Shown piece after piece: positions 36,134 through 47,769 of a DNA stretch of 64,000 bases; the first letter of the stretch is position 1, and the number at the start of each line of letters is the position of its first letter. The translations under genes and the position numbers were made by a program. Under the pieces are notes generated by a model. That model had not been told where the DNA came from. It was given only the letters and a program-made list of their open reading frames with translations, and ran no database searches. The DNA comes from Gnetum montanum (lineage: Eukaryota; Streptophyta; Gnetopsida; Gnetales; Gnetaceae). The DNA lies in the NCBI GenBank assembly GCA_015680685.1, contig MNCI01033534.1, forward strand, positions 1 through 64,000, written 5' to 3'.

Positions 36134-37680
36134 CCATCAAATTGATCTCTTATTTTTTCTACCTTTTTGTTTTTCATGTTTTTTATTTTACAAATTTTTG
36201 GTTTTTGAATTTTTCTCATTTTACACCATCTTTAGTACCTTTAAACCGTCTTGACTATTTTACATTTTCTTATATATTTTACTTTTTATTGTTTTATTTA
36301 AGTGTGATATTTTCTCATTTTTGCTAATAAATTTGGTTTATTTTCATAGGACACAGTGTCGTTATTGTTGTTTACTAATGATGGTTTGCGCTTAATGAGT
36401 GATCATAGTTTATATTTTTGAATTCTGATGACTGATGACTTTGACATGGTTTATTTTTCATGGAATAGGCAGTTAGTTCATGTCATCTACCCATCCAATG
36501 AACACTATGGTTTTCCTTATTTTGAAATTTGAGGTCTCTTTTCATTAAAGAAACTTTTAATCAATCGGTGATCTTGGTAGTTTCAAAATTACGAAGGATT
36601 CAAAGGTTTGTAAAGGATATGACTTTAAGGGGACTCAATACTCTTTGTTCTACTCTTCTTACTTGAGTGCTTGAGTATTTTTCATAGACTTCTTGTCATT
36701 CCATGCCAACCAATAATAGGAAGACAAATAAGTCTTTGCATGGTATGGTTCCCATATAGAAAGAAAAAACAATGGGAATTCAAAGCACATCCATTCAACA
36801 TGAATAAGTCCTTGCATGATGTGGTTTCCATTTAAAAAAAATAAAATAATGAGAATTCAAAGCACACCCCTTGGATAAGTAATTAGGCTATAAGCATTGG
36901 TTATGGAACTCAAACAACATGAACTTATGCTTGAACTGCCCCTTTGACTAAGGCCCTCTCTCTTACTTCTTACTTCTTCTTTCTTCTCTTTTTGGAATGG
37001 TGGTGGCTTAATGGAAGAACTTTTGTGTCTCATGTTGGTGGATTGCTTTTAGACTAATGATGTGAGGTCACTAAAAGCATATGGTTTTGGTCTAAATTGA
37101 GGATGGAACTTATCAGGTCATTTTAACTACAAATTCCATAAGGGACTTCTTATGACCTCAATTTGGATCTCCATTTTACCTTATTTATCATCCATCTATG
37201 TTTCTGTAGCTCACCTCATTACCAAGTTCTATGGTATGATCTATGTCTTAGTCTAATGTGTTGGGATTCTTGAGTGGATTCTTTCGGGTTGGTCCTTAAC
37301 TTGTTATGATCATTAAATCGACTATTGGATCAACAAACTTCTTAATTGAGATTATGCAAGGGTAAAAAGCGCATGAGCCTACTATGGGGTGGACCCACTT
37401 GCATGGCTTTTGGCTTGATTAGTTAAGGTTCCTTACCTTTGACATTGCTACAATCCTATATTTTGCATTTTCCATTGCGTAAATTACTTAATACTCAATC
37501 TTTCATTTCATTCATTTACTAAATCAAATTTTCTATATTTTCTCCATTTTTTCTCAAATTTATAAGCTTCAACACCCTCTTCTAATATTTTCATACTATT
37601 CTTAGTCTTATGAGCTTCCATTTGACCCTAATTTAATCCAAAAATTCCTTGTATTTTAAAAGTTTGACTAAGTCAACAGT
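36134..37680 (+). other. Post-integrase noncoding region of B
   Basis: It has the same order as in A: a T-rich tract (36145-36320), AATAAA at 36326-36331, then noncoding DNA with blocks in common with A and the C2 spacer. No ORF of interest is seen. Confidence 0.6.
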
Positions 37681-37682
37681 GA

Positions 37683-37736
37683 TCGTTGACTGCAAGGACG
37701 AGGCCTTGTCAACGTAGTGCTTAGATCCTATATATA
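37683..37736 (+). promoter_or_regulatory. U3-like internal promoter of B, upstream of ORF3
   Basis: The segment cgttgac..gacgaggccttgtcaacgtag repeats words of this element's LTR U3 (compare 28945-29015 and 41315-41400). It is followed by a clean TATATATA box at 37729-37736. The leader downstream contains no ATG up to the donor site at 37883. Confidence 0.6.
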
Positions 37737-37883
37737 CCGTTAGACACTTTGGAATTTTTTGCAAATTTATCATAACACAGGAGAAAGTTTTGTAATTTTT
37801 TAGAGCCCAAAACCTTTTAGAGCTCATAACTTCCCAATTGTTTTTCCAAATCACTCCATTTTTCAATTTTGTGCTTACCACAA

Positions 37884-38205
37884 GTAAGATCTTTATTGTA
37901 GGGGTCATAAACCTTAAGGTTTTTGATGAAAAATTGATGAAATTTTTTTGGAAATTCTGCTAACTCCCCAAGAGGGTTAATAACCTTAACCATATATAAA
38001 CATCAACTTTTTCCCAAAGTTAACCCTTCTAACAACCTTCGAGATGAATTATTCATAATAACACATAACATAAATAATAATTAGGTTAATTAAATTAGCC
38101 ATAATAACAACTTAGAAAAGTGTAACTATCCTTAAAAGTTAAGGTATCCCAATTGGTTTAATGTTACACAATGATTGCTAATCCATGGTCTTATTGTGAT
38201 TATAG
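37884..38205 (+). other. Apparent intron in the ORF3 leader of B
   Basis: The donor CACAA|GTAAGA precedes 37884. The acceptor TTATAG ends at 38205, directly before the ATG. A branch-point-like TGCTAAT lies near 38176. The length is 322 nt, compared with 307 in A and 299 in D. Confidence 0.5.
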
Positions 38206-41047
38206 ATGGCACCTAAAAAAAACATTTGCAAGAAGGAGAACCCTCACAACCATGGGAGAAATGATGTAGAGCTAAAAGGGGCTACCAAGAATAAGGCCAA
38301 GAACTACCAGAGGTGACCCATGTAATGGGACCTCTTTAGGAGAAGCCCAAAGTGGAATCTATTCCACAGATTCCAGAGGAAGAAGTGCCAACTGAACAAT
38401 CACAAAGAGGTGAAGTGCCTTGACCCATGCCAAGGCTTGAGGTAACATTGACTCAAGCCTATCTAGACATCATTCCCTCCCAAGACATTCAAAGATTGAT
38501 TCTTCAAGAGATCAACTTTGGGCCATTTTTTGAGAAATCCCCAAAGGACGTCAAGACATAACTGTAGACATCTCCAATGTGGCCAGTCATCACATCTAGT
38601 GGGGAATGATAAATGGGTGAGACCTATCTCTTCTAGAGTAGCCAAAGGCTAGGGTATATTGTCAAGATTAAGGACATTTTAGTGTCCTACTTGCCAAAAG
38701 CCATTACCAAAGCACTTGGGTTGCATGACATAAGAACACAACTAGTTGATAGTCTACAAAAGGTGATCTTGAGGCTAAGAGGGAGTGGACCCAACAATGT
38801 TACGAGGTGGATTGTAAGGAATATGATGTGTTCACATCAGCAAAGAAGATTTATTTCAAGATTGTGTCCTATCACCTCAATCTAATGGTGAGGCTAAGCA
38901 AGGTGACTGGGTTCTCCACCCAAGCATGCACCATTCTAAGTAAGAAGTTCCCTATTAGCCTTCCACAATTGCTATACCTAGAGATTGAAAAATGTTTCAA
39001 AGAAAATGAACATGGAAGGAAGACCCTGCCCTTTCCATGCCTCATAAGAAAACTTTGTAAAAGGATAGGCCTTGTTAGCTACTCTAATGACACTCTCAAG
39101 CATGTTTCCATGGCCTCATGGGTAGAAATCATGAAGGATAAAAGGCTAGCAACAACTCAAGAAGAGGAGTTACTGCCACCACCACCCACTCAAGAAAAAA
39201 CACCAGAGGCCCATGCAACCATTGATAGTCTATGCAAAATCTAAGAATAGCTCTTGAGTGAACAAGAGCAAAAAATAGAAGTGAGTGGGGTGGATCCATC
39301 TGTGTATTGGCCAATGATGAGTCACCTTAATGAGGTGGCCCAAATAGTTAGCTAGATTGAGAGAAGTGGTTCCATTTTATTTTCCCAAAGAATGAAACTA
39401 CCTTCAAGGTTAGATACTAATGCTTAAGATGTAATAGTGTCATTAGCAACACATCTATTTCCAAATTTCTTTAGGAATTCTACCACTTTCTTGGTAAGGT
39501 TGGAGAAAGGTGAAGAGGAAAATGTCTTGGTGATGCAACACCAATTGTAGGAGATAGTGACAAAAGTGGTACTAACCATGTAGCTAAAGCATTGAATGCA
39601 CCCATGACACCTGTACTAGATGTATCTACACTCCAAGATATGCAGACATCTATAAGCATGGTCAACAGGAAGTTAGATGTAGCTCAACATGAAAAATTGT
39701 TAGAACAATTGGTAGGAACTAGGTAAGTAACTTTGGACATCTTTGATCTTTTGAAGAACATCGTTGCAACCTAGTTGGAGCTCTTGAATATAAGGGGAAA
39801 ATGTATTATTTTGAAGGGGCAACTAAAAACAACCCAAGAGAAAAATCAATGCTCAACTGCAGAGGTTGTCAAAATTCATGCCCTACTTATAAAACACACA
39901 ATTCTTAGCCCAATAGTGATGAGATATGAATCTATCAAATAGCTTCAAGAACAATTTCAAAAGCTTGAGGAGGAGGTAGTGATGACCATCTTTAAATAGT
40001 CGATAGCATAAGTTAAAATGCACTCAATCAAAAAGGACTTAAACTAGATGTTTAGGAGAATGAAGCATTGACCACACAAAATTATCACCTATGAAATGTT
40101 GATACTCAAAGAGATCAAATGCAAGAATTCATTCATCAACAATAGGAGTAGCTTGCCAAGGTAAACACTAAATTGAGAAAATTAGTCACAAAGAACCACA
40201 ATCTATCAATGAAGGAGGTATGCATCTTGCAAGAAAATTTTTCCATTAAGATCACTACCTGGAAGAACAAAGCTCTCAAATTTGAGAAAGTGAAAATCAC
40301 TACAGGCACCAAGTCAGTATGGAAAAGGAAGTGAATAAAAAATAAATCCAGATGGAAAAGGTGAAAATGAATGAAGCCCTCCAACAATTCCAACAAGGAA
40401 GAGAGATGTTGTAGCCCATCCTTGATGGGATTGGTACCTACAATAAAGTGAAGATTCACTTGAAGGAGTTGCAAATTGAGGAGATGACAAAGTACATGGA
40501 GTTCGCCAATCTCTATTATGCAAACTTGGTAATGCTGACTGCTGATGTCCATGGTCAGAGTTATAAAAAAACGTGGCTAGCTCATACCTATTATATGAGG
40601 TTGAGTTCAAATACCATAAGGACACTATGTAAAAGATTGAGACTACTAATGTCAAACTCTCAAAGGGCAATTCAGAGATGAACTATTTATCATTAAGAAT
40701 GTAGCTAGACATATGAATGACTACCAGGAGCTAAAGAACATAGTGAGAGTTTTTGACATTGAATGAAAATATTTACTACCTAGTTCATCAATGCTAAGGA
40801 GTTATTTCTAGCAATCCTATGTCCTTGGGATATGCATATTCCAACCCCCATTGGGGAAGTTATGAGGATGATGCATAATCCTAAGAGTAAGGAGGAGAAA
40901 ATGAAAGCACTGCTGGATGCTTTCTACCTCCCACCTAAAGTCATAGTAGCAGTAGGACAACTGTAACCACTTCAATCATTACCAATGCATGAAGTTGATG
41001 AAGGTTCCTCGAAACCTTAGAAAGCACCACCACCTGGAACTATTTAA
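38206..41047 (+). pseudogene. ORF3 relic of B (post-integrase accessory ORF)
   Basis: The start ATGGCACC follows the acceptor. The longest open stretch, 38807-39244, shows IYFKIVSYHLNLMVRLSKVTGFSTQA, then LSKKFPISLPQLLYLEI and LPFPCLIRKLCKRIGL. The last block resembles the LxFPxLIxxLCxxxGV pattern of the putative plant transposon protein domain. A proline cluster (LLPPPPTQ) separates it from a long charged coiled-coil region. The tail contains ELFLAILCPWDMHIPTPIG near 40800. The stop is TAA 41045-41047. It is likely a structural or RNA-related accessory protein, but the function is not known. No membrane segment was seen. Confidence 0.7.
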
Positions 41048-41276
41048 TCTTCTCCAATAAGCTTCACACTATCAAGGAACATGTTGTCCAATTATTAAAG
41101 GGTTGAATCATGGTGTTTATTTTTATGTCTTAAATACCTTCATTTTTTGTAATGTGTTGATCCATACACTATTTTTTGTCAAGTCAATTAGATTATTTTA
41201 TGTGACGAAAAAGTTAGTCAACAATCCCATACCTTTCCAATTTTGTAATAGAACTCAAGGATGAGCTTTCATTCAG

Positions 41277-41287
41277 TCATGGGGATA
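41277..41287 (+). promoter_or_regulatory. Polypurine tract of B
   Basis: The sequence tcatggggata immediately precedes the 3' LTR and is the equivalent of 21071-21081. Confidence 0.65.
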
Positions 41288-42200
41288 TGATGAGTAGCAT
41301 TAATTTGGCTATGTTGATGAGGCCTCAACAACGGGCCTCGTCAACAAGGCCTAGTCAATGCATCTTCCCATGCATCAATGAGGCCCCATCAACGTAGTTT
41401 TAGTTTTTTTGATTTTTGGTTATAAATACACACTTGTAGTCACATTTATCTCATAAGTAAATTATAGTTGCAATAGAGCACTTACATTTTTTTCATTTGA
41501 AAGTTAGAATGTTTTCCTTTGAGTAACCACAACAAGATTCATTGAGTGTATGGATCTTTATTGAAGCATGGTTGTACCTGAGCACGATAGTGTGTGCGGT
41601 AATAAAGATGAGTTTTCTAATAAACCTTGTAGCACTTTGGATAGATTAGCTACTTTATATATGCATTTACTATTTTCAATTATTTATTAAATATTTTCCA
41701 ATTATTATGTTAATGAGACAATTAAGCAAGATAGATTACACACATAAGTACAACTGCTTTGAGCATAACATGTATTTGGTTGGTAATCCTAGCACTGTTA
41801 TTGCTTAGTATGCCCTGTAGCGTAGCGCTTGGTCATCAAGCAATGGATACGTGGGTTCAAAATGTGTGCAGAAAGTGGGAACAAATACTTATGTTAGGAT
41901 TAGTTAAATGATTAGTTAATTAGTTAATTTAGATTAGTTAATCATATCCCTTTTTATCTACAATTCAAGCATCCAACTATAAAACATAAAAATGATAAAA
42001 ATTGAATGCCTCAATTATAGTTAACCATACCAATGAACATCATAAGTGCAATTGGGAAGACAATAATTGAACTTAATGCTAGATACACTTCCTAAAGGGC
42101 TAGTGCACTGGAAACAATAAAGTCAATAGAATTTGACTAGATCATGCATGATGCTTTGTGATTCATTTGGTTGGGCATTGGGACACTTCATCGCTCATCA
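41288..42200 (+). repeat. 3' LTR of B (LTR family B)
   Basis: The LTR starts TGATGAGTAGC and ends CTCATCA. U3 has gatgaggcctc / cgggcctcgtcaac / catcaacg repeats. A TATA box (ttataaatacac) is near 41421 and AATAAAG near 41601. It is followed by cctaa, the right half of the target duplication. Confidence 0.86.
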
Positions 42201-42423
42201 CCTAATCATGTAATTGCTCCACTCCACAACATTGGTATAATACCCCTTTTCTTGCATCTTTGAAAGCTTTAAACATTGATGACTTCATCTTCTACCACTT
42301 TTGGTGCCTTCAAAAGATTTCTTGCTTACCCTAGAACTATGGACCTAACCTAAAACCTTTCCACCAATCCCAAAGCTTCATTTTCCTTACTCAATACCCT
42401 CATTCAATGTAATTTCATGGACC

Positions 42424-42488
42424 TTGATATCAGGTTGGCCTCAACATCGAATATCCAATATCGAATCATACAAACCTATAAATATGAC
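42424..42488 (+). promoter_or_regulatory. U3-like internal promoter of C2, upstream of ORF3
   Basis: The segment has ttgatatc..atcgaatatccaatatcg words as in the U3 of LTR family C, then CCTATAAATATGAC (42475-42488). This is the same 14-mer as the TATA region of the C1 3' LTR at 8043-8056. It lies about 550 bp before the ORF3 ATG. Confidence 0.55.
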
Positions 42489-43036
42489 CCCCACAGTGCC
42501 AAAAAATACATTTTGTTTATTTGCAGCTAGGGGAGTTTTTCAAATTTTCTTTTATGAATCAAAGCTTTCTGCAACCAACTTGCACTTGCCATATCTTGCT
42601 CAATACCACTCCGATTCTTGTACTGTTTGAACCTGTTTGAATCCAAATTATTCAAATTAGTCATGGGGGATGCTTGCATGGAGAACACATTCCAATCTTT
42701 TAAAATTTTCTATCACATGGAAGATATTACAAGGAAAAGAAGGTTAAAAATCTCAAACATTATAATGAACAATTAATCTTATTAATGTTAGAAACCTTAA
42801 TTTCTCCACCAAGGAACCATAAATTTCCCAATATGCCATACATAAGCAAAAAGGGACCAATTACAAAGTGTCATAAATAAGATGAACACATTTTGGGCAT
42901 TTTTTTGAAAAATGTTTCTAACTCTATAATCATGTGAACCATAGAACTTAATGTCACTGAGGTCATAACTAAGGCATAAACCTAGTAATGATGAATAACA
43001 ACACCTTGGTAACATTGAATCCTTGATTGATTACAG

Positions 43037-45759
43037 ATGGTTCTAAAAAGAGGATCTCAAGCAGGACCTTCACAAGGAGTAGACAAACACCCAAGGGGTG
43101 GTAGGGGCTAATAAGGTAAGCATGTAGAGCATGAAGAATAGGAAACCCAATCATTTAGTATTCAGCAAGAGGCTTCTATAATAGGATAGTTAGTCTAAGG
43201 AAAAGCTACAGAATAATAAGTCCCTATGTAAGCATAATGCCTCATGTTGTCCCTAGAATGCCTTTAGGCCATTCAAGAAAAATTCATGTTAACCACGATC
43301 ATCATGGAGATGAACTTCAATCCATTTATGGAGTTTACTCTAGAGGTGGTTCAAACACAACCTTAGGCATCATCTCTATGACCCACCCTTTTAGATAGTG
43401 GTGAATGGTACTTTGGCAAATCATACTAAATCTAGCATAACAAAGGAGAAGGTAGCACTATCAACATTTGTAGAGTTAATGTTTCATTCTTGGCCAAAGA
43501 AATCACAAAAGCTCTTAATTTGCCAAATGAGTGGACTAAGTTAGCCCATCTGCTCACAAGGTCTAGCCCTAAGACAAGGAAACTATGGCTAAGGCGAGCA
43601 TACAAAAAGGATGACAAAACATATAATGAATTGACTCTGGAAGAGAGACCTATTTCAAGATAGGGACATATCACCTCTTCCACAACAAAGATCTCAATAG
43701 AATCTCCACATATGTGGTCATGGCAAGTGTCATACTAATGGGAAAATACATAGCCAACCCTCCTTGGTTATATTACATAGAAATTTAAAGGTGGTTGAAG
43801 AGAAGAACATAGGGAAGCCAACACTTCCATTCCCTTACCTAAACCAAAATTTGTGCAAATGTGCTAGAATCCTAGGGTATACAAATGACATCATCATGAA
43901 GGCTCAGAATGTCTCATTCACTGAATTACTTAAACTGAAAATGCTAAGAAATTACCTTGGTGAGGAGAAAGTATCAGTGAAGGAGGCAAATCTAGAAAAA
44001 GAAGTGTAACAAGAGTCTAAACAATGTTTTGAGATACAAGCTTCACCACCTCCACCACCAGGCTATAGGCCCACAATGAGCCACCTGCAAAAAATTGCTA
44101 AAATGCTCAACTAGAGAAGTAGAGAGGAGTCAAGCCTCTTCAGAGTCCTTGACAAGGTGCATCTCACTATTTCGTCTGATCCAACAAGAGGAAAGATTTT
44201 TCTATAGTTAAGAAGAGAATCCCAATGATCACAAAAAATATTTGGTAATGTCACATCCTTCCAAGTAATGCTTGAAATAGGAAAAGATGTCATAGTAGTG
44301 TTCATGTAGCATCAAGATGCGGTAGGCGTTATAGAGGTAATAATGGATTACATCAAGGAATCATTCAATCTGCCTATTGTGCTTCTAGTCAATTTAACTA
44401 GGACTAGAGATGCACAAATGCTCATTGGGGCTTTGATGAATCTTGCAGATCATGAGGATGTGTTAGATTGATTGCTGTAGATAGGATAAGTAATGATCAC
44501 CTTGTTTGACATTCCCAATGATGTCACTATAGAACAATCAAACCTCATCACTACTAAAGGGAAGTTAGTCATGACTAAGACTAGGCTAGACGATGCAAAA
44601 GTAGAAGTGCAATGTTTGCAATAGGAACTAGCTACCTTAAGAGCTAAAAGATGAGATCCTACCCAGTTCATTCTGATAGCTAGATTGATCTAGAATAGAG
44701 CTGCTAGACACATTCCTTGAAGAGAACAAAGCCATTGAGTAGGAAAAGAAGAAGGAAATCTAGAATGCCTCCACTATAGAAGTGCAAACTTATGCTCATA
44801 AGAAGGCACTGACTGCTGCCCAGGAAGAGAATACACAGCTTGCTACCAAAAATTCAATGTTGACCACCATAGAAAAATAAAATAATGTGATAGAAGATAG
44901 TGTCCATTAGTTGAGAGAATAACTAATAAGGGTCAACCAAGATATTAGAAAATTGGCTAGGGAAAATAGAATCCTCTCAATGGAGGAGGTCTACACCATT
45001 TGACAAAAGTTTGCAATCAAAGTAAGTGAATGGTAAAAGGAGGTCAAGAAACATAACAAGCTAAAAGAACACTTTTAGGACTAGGTAGGCATGTACAAGT
45101 AGATAAGAAAAATAAATCTAGATGGCTAAAACCTACATTGGGTCCATGATAGCAAAAAATTCTAATTGGTAGCCAATTTTAGATAGTTATGCACTAGTCC
45201 ATTAGGTGGAAGTAAAGAATAAAGACTTATAGCCTGAGGATTTAAAAGAATACATGATATTGGCTAACCTTAGATATGCCAACCTTGCCATGTTGATAGC
45301 AATTTAGCCTAGAAGTGAGTTGGAAAAATAGGTAGTAACCACCTATGTGTTATATGAGAAAGATTTTATAGACAAAAAATTTGCTTTACAGAAACTTCAT
45401 GTAGAAAATTTAAAATTTGAAGTGGTTAAAGCTCACTACCATAGAGAAAAGGATGTTGCCTTAGACCTAGCATAGAGATTAACATATCATCATGAGTTAA
45501 AAGAAAAGGCTAGGGCCTTTGAGGAGGAATGATTGTAGTTTGCAACCTGGTACATGATGGCCAACAAAATGTTCCCTTAGCTACCATGCCCTTGGGATGT
45601 ATCAATGCTAGTAAACATCAACTTAGCAACCTAGATAATACATGAACCAAGGATAGAAGAAGAGAAGTTATAGGTACTACTAATCACTACAAACTTCAAA
45701 AGTCTACCAACAAAGGGAAGCGACCAATGGAGGAGCCAGTACCTCTAGGAACTACATGA
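43037..45759 (+). pseudogene. ORF3 relic of C2
   Basis: The ATGGTT at 43037 follows TTACAG, an acceptor-like end at the same place as in A, B and D. The N-terminal domain shows VNGTLANH-like text at the SSGEWY position, LTRSSPKTRKLWLR near 43555 and YNELTLEERP near 43625. The open stretch 43764-44009 carries TLPFPYLNQNLCKCARILGYTND, the PF-type LPFPxLxxxLC block. VVFM-HQDAVGVIEV near 44290 and a coiled-coil region follow. The tail has LPCPWDVSMLVNIN near 45590. The stop is TGA 45757-45759. Many stops are present and the function is unknown. Confidence 0.68.
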
Positions 45760-45953
45760 GCTTTCCATTTTTTTATGTCTTGTAATGTTGTATCAACATT
45801 TTTGTAAAAAAACCACTATGACATGTAAAATTCTATTTATTTTTTTGATTTTTTGAGTTAGTCAATAACTCTATACCTTCCCAATATTTTATAAAGAACT
45901 TGTTACTCATTTTATTTAACTCAAGGATGAGTTTTCATTTAGTCGTGGGGGTA

Positions 45954-46834
45954 TGATGAGTCATGATTTGGTTAGCTTTGTTATTGGATATCTAATATTA
46001 GAGCCTCAATATTGGATACTTGATATTAGAGTCCAAGAAGCAATGTTAGATATTTGATATCATCTCTTTTGTGCTAGCTTTTAAATACAACACTTGGATG
46101 CATGGTTAAAACATAGTTTTAGTTTCAAATTTCAATTAGCTTTTCATAGATTTTTTATTTCCAATATTGTTATTTCCTAGTGCATGCCTATAGTGTGATG
46201 TTTGTAATTGTACAACATTCTTCTTCAAGTGTGACATACTTAGACATGTTACATGATCAAAAATAAAGATTGAGATTTCTTCCATCATTGCAGCATCCAC
46301 TTAGATTTATTGTTGCTTTAATTATTTAATTATTTACTATTTTTTAGTTAATATTTCCATTTATTGCTATTTACTATTCCTATCATTAAGTGCAATGAGT
46401 ACGACTAATCACAAGCGTTAAGTGTAATTACTTGGTAACCTAGTTGTGTATTGTTTGGTAAGCCTAGTGACATACACTTGGAAACCCCAGTTGTAGTTAT
46501 ACAAAGTTGAAGGCATGTGTGGATGGTTAGGGACATATACTATCATTCATAGGCTAGTTTAGACTTTACTTTCCATTTTTTATTAGCTTCATCAATTTAT
46601 CTCTTTATTGTCATTAGGAGTAGCATAGTATTAGGCAACATCAATCATATGCTTCACTTTGGACTAAACCATACATGATAAAGGTACCACTAGTCTAAGT
46701 GGGAAAACAATGAACTGTGATCAAAACATAACGATTTAGATGCACAACTAGTCCCATCCACAAAATTCAATCAAATCATGCATGAATGCTTGTGATTTAT
46801 ATGGTTGGACATAGGGGTACTTAGCCACTTATCA
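45954..46834 (+). repeat. 3' LTR of C2 (LTR family C)
   Basis: The LTR starts TGATGAGTCATG after cgtgggggta and ends CTTATCA. The U3 array has atattggat / gatatt words. The TATA box is weaker (ttttaaatac near 46078). AATAAAG lies near 46262. The U5 repeats are at 46432-46500. Confidence 0.82.
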
Positions 46835-46837
46835 GGA

Positions 46838-47525
46838 GTCATATGATTTCTATCATTTTTAAGTTTTTCATTTAATTCCCTTGATGCTGAAAATAAAGTG
46901 ATTAAATGTTTAATTAATATAATAATTAATCAATGCATTAAATAATCCTAACATAAGCATCCCTTTCCATCTACTATACACATCCTTAACATGTTGCAAT
47001 GTTACTGGGTTACCAAGCATTAAGTGCTATTAGGATCATCAAACATTAATTATATGGTCAAGATGATTGTACTTATGTGTACTAATTATCCAAATTTAAT
47101 TAATTATTAAAATTATTAAATATAAATTTTATGAATAATAAATTCATTAAAGTAAATACTGTGCTAAGTCCAAGTGCTACAAGGTTTATGAATAAAGCTC
47201 ATCTTTATGATTGTTCACACTAAGGAGTCCATGTACATCAATGCTCGAATAAAGATCGATACACTTCTCACTCTTGCTATAGGTAGTTAGAAAAAATTTT
47301 GACTCTAGAAGAAACAAAATTCAAGAGTTCAGCTAAGATATCAATCAACAAATGTCATAAATATGGTAGGTGCATGCATTTATATAGGCAAGACTAGACA
47401 CTTCATCAACATGTATGTGTCAACAGGTGAAACCATGCATCAACGAGTATGCATCGATGAGATCACATCGATGTATATGAATCAACGTGTATGCATCGAT
47501 GTGACCAAATCATGATGACTCATTA
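46838..47525 (-). repeat. 3' LTR of D, truncated
   Basis: It aligns with 57815-58483 of the 5' LTR. On the minus strand it starts TAATGAGTCATC after cgagggga. The U3 array of catcgatg / cgttgat words lies at 47400-47520, and a TATA box (gcctatataaatg) near 47380-47388. The U5 end is missing at the junction with 46834. Confidence 0.8.
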
Positions 47526-47769
47526 TCCCCTCGAAATTGAATCAAAACTTGTCCTCAAGTGAACAAAAGGAGAAACAAGTTTTTTACAAAAGTGTGGAAA
47601 GGTATGAAATTATTGAGCAACTAATTGACACAAACACTAACTCAAACTAATGTTAGGTGCCCAAGTATATGAATTTACAACTTTTACAAAATTTTGTATT
47701 CATGAAAATAAAATTGAATACTATTACAAAAATTGATAAAAATACCGTTTGGGGACTTGAAGATGAGGG

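Larger units (their letters stand above)
28918..42200 (+). mobile_element. LTR retrotransposon B (Ty3/gypsy, Athila/Tat-like), full structure
   Basis: The element is 13.3 kb with LTRs of about 910 bp, a PBS, gag, pol, post-integrase region, internal promoter-like segment, ORF3 and PPT. It is a sister family of A: the coding parts are very close but the U3 differs. It lies inside C2. The left LTR, PBS and 5' gag are the unit-2 copy of the tandem duplication, and everything from about 31150 on is single-copy. All reading frames are broken, yet several long open stretches remain in ORF3 and integrase. Confidence 0.87.
42201..46834 (+). mobile_element. C2 element, 3' half (LTR family C)
   Basis: This continues the spacer 21965-23038 interrupted by B. 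It contains the end of the post-integrase region, a U3-like internal segment, ORF3 and the 3' LTR. The 5' LTR, gag and pol of C2 are not in the window. It is a relative of C1, with similar ORF3 and LTR, but keeps the ORF3 start that C1 has lost. It ends against the truncated LTR of D. Confidence 0.75.

Noticed and set aside
40136-40552. A 138-codon ORF on the minus strand
   Set aside because: It is antisense to the coiled-coil part of ORF3 of B and mirrors its charged codons. It is a shadow.
47400-47520. Centromeric or satellite repeat array
   Set aside because: The catcgatg words are only about 120 bp long and lie in the U3 of LTR D, repeated in its partner LTR.
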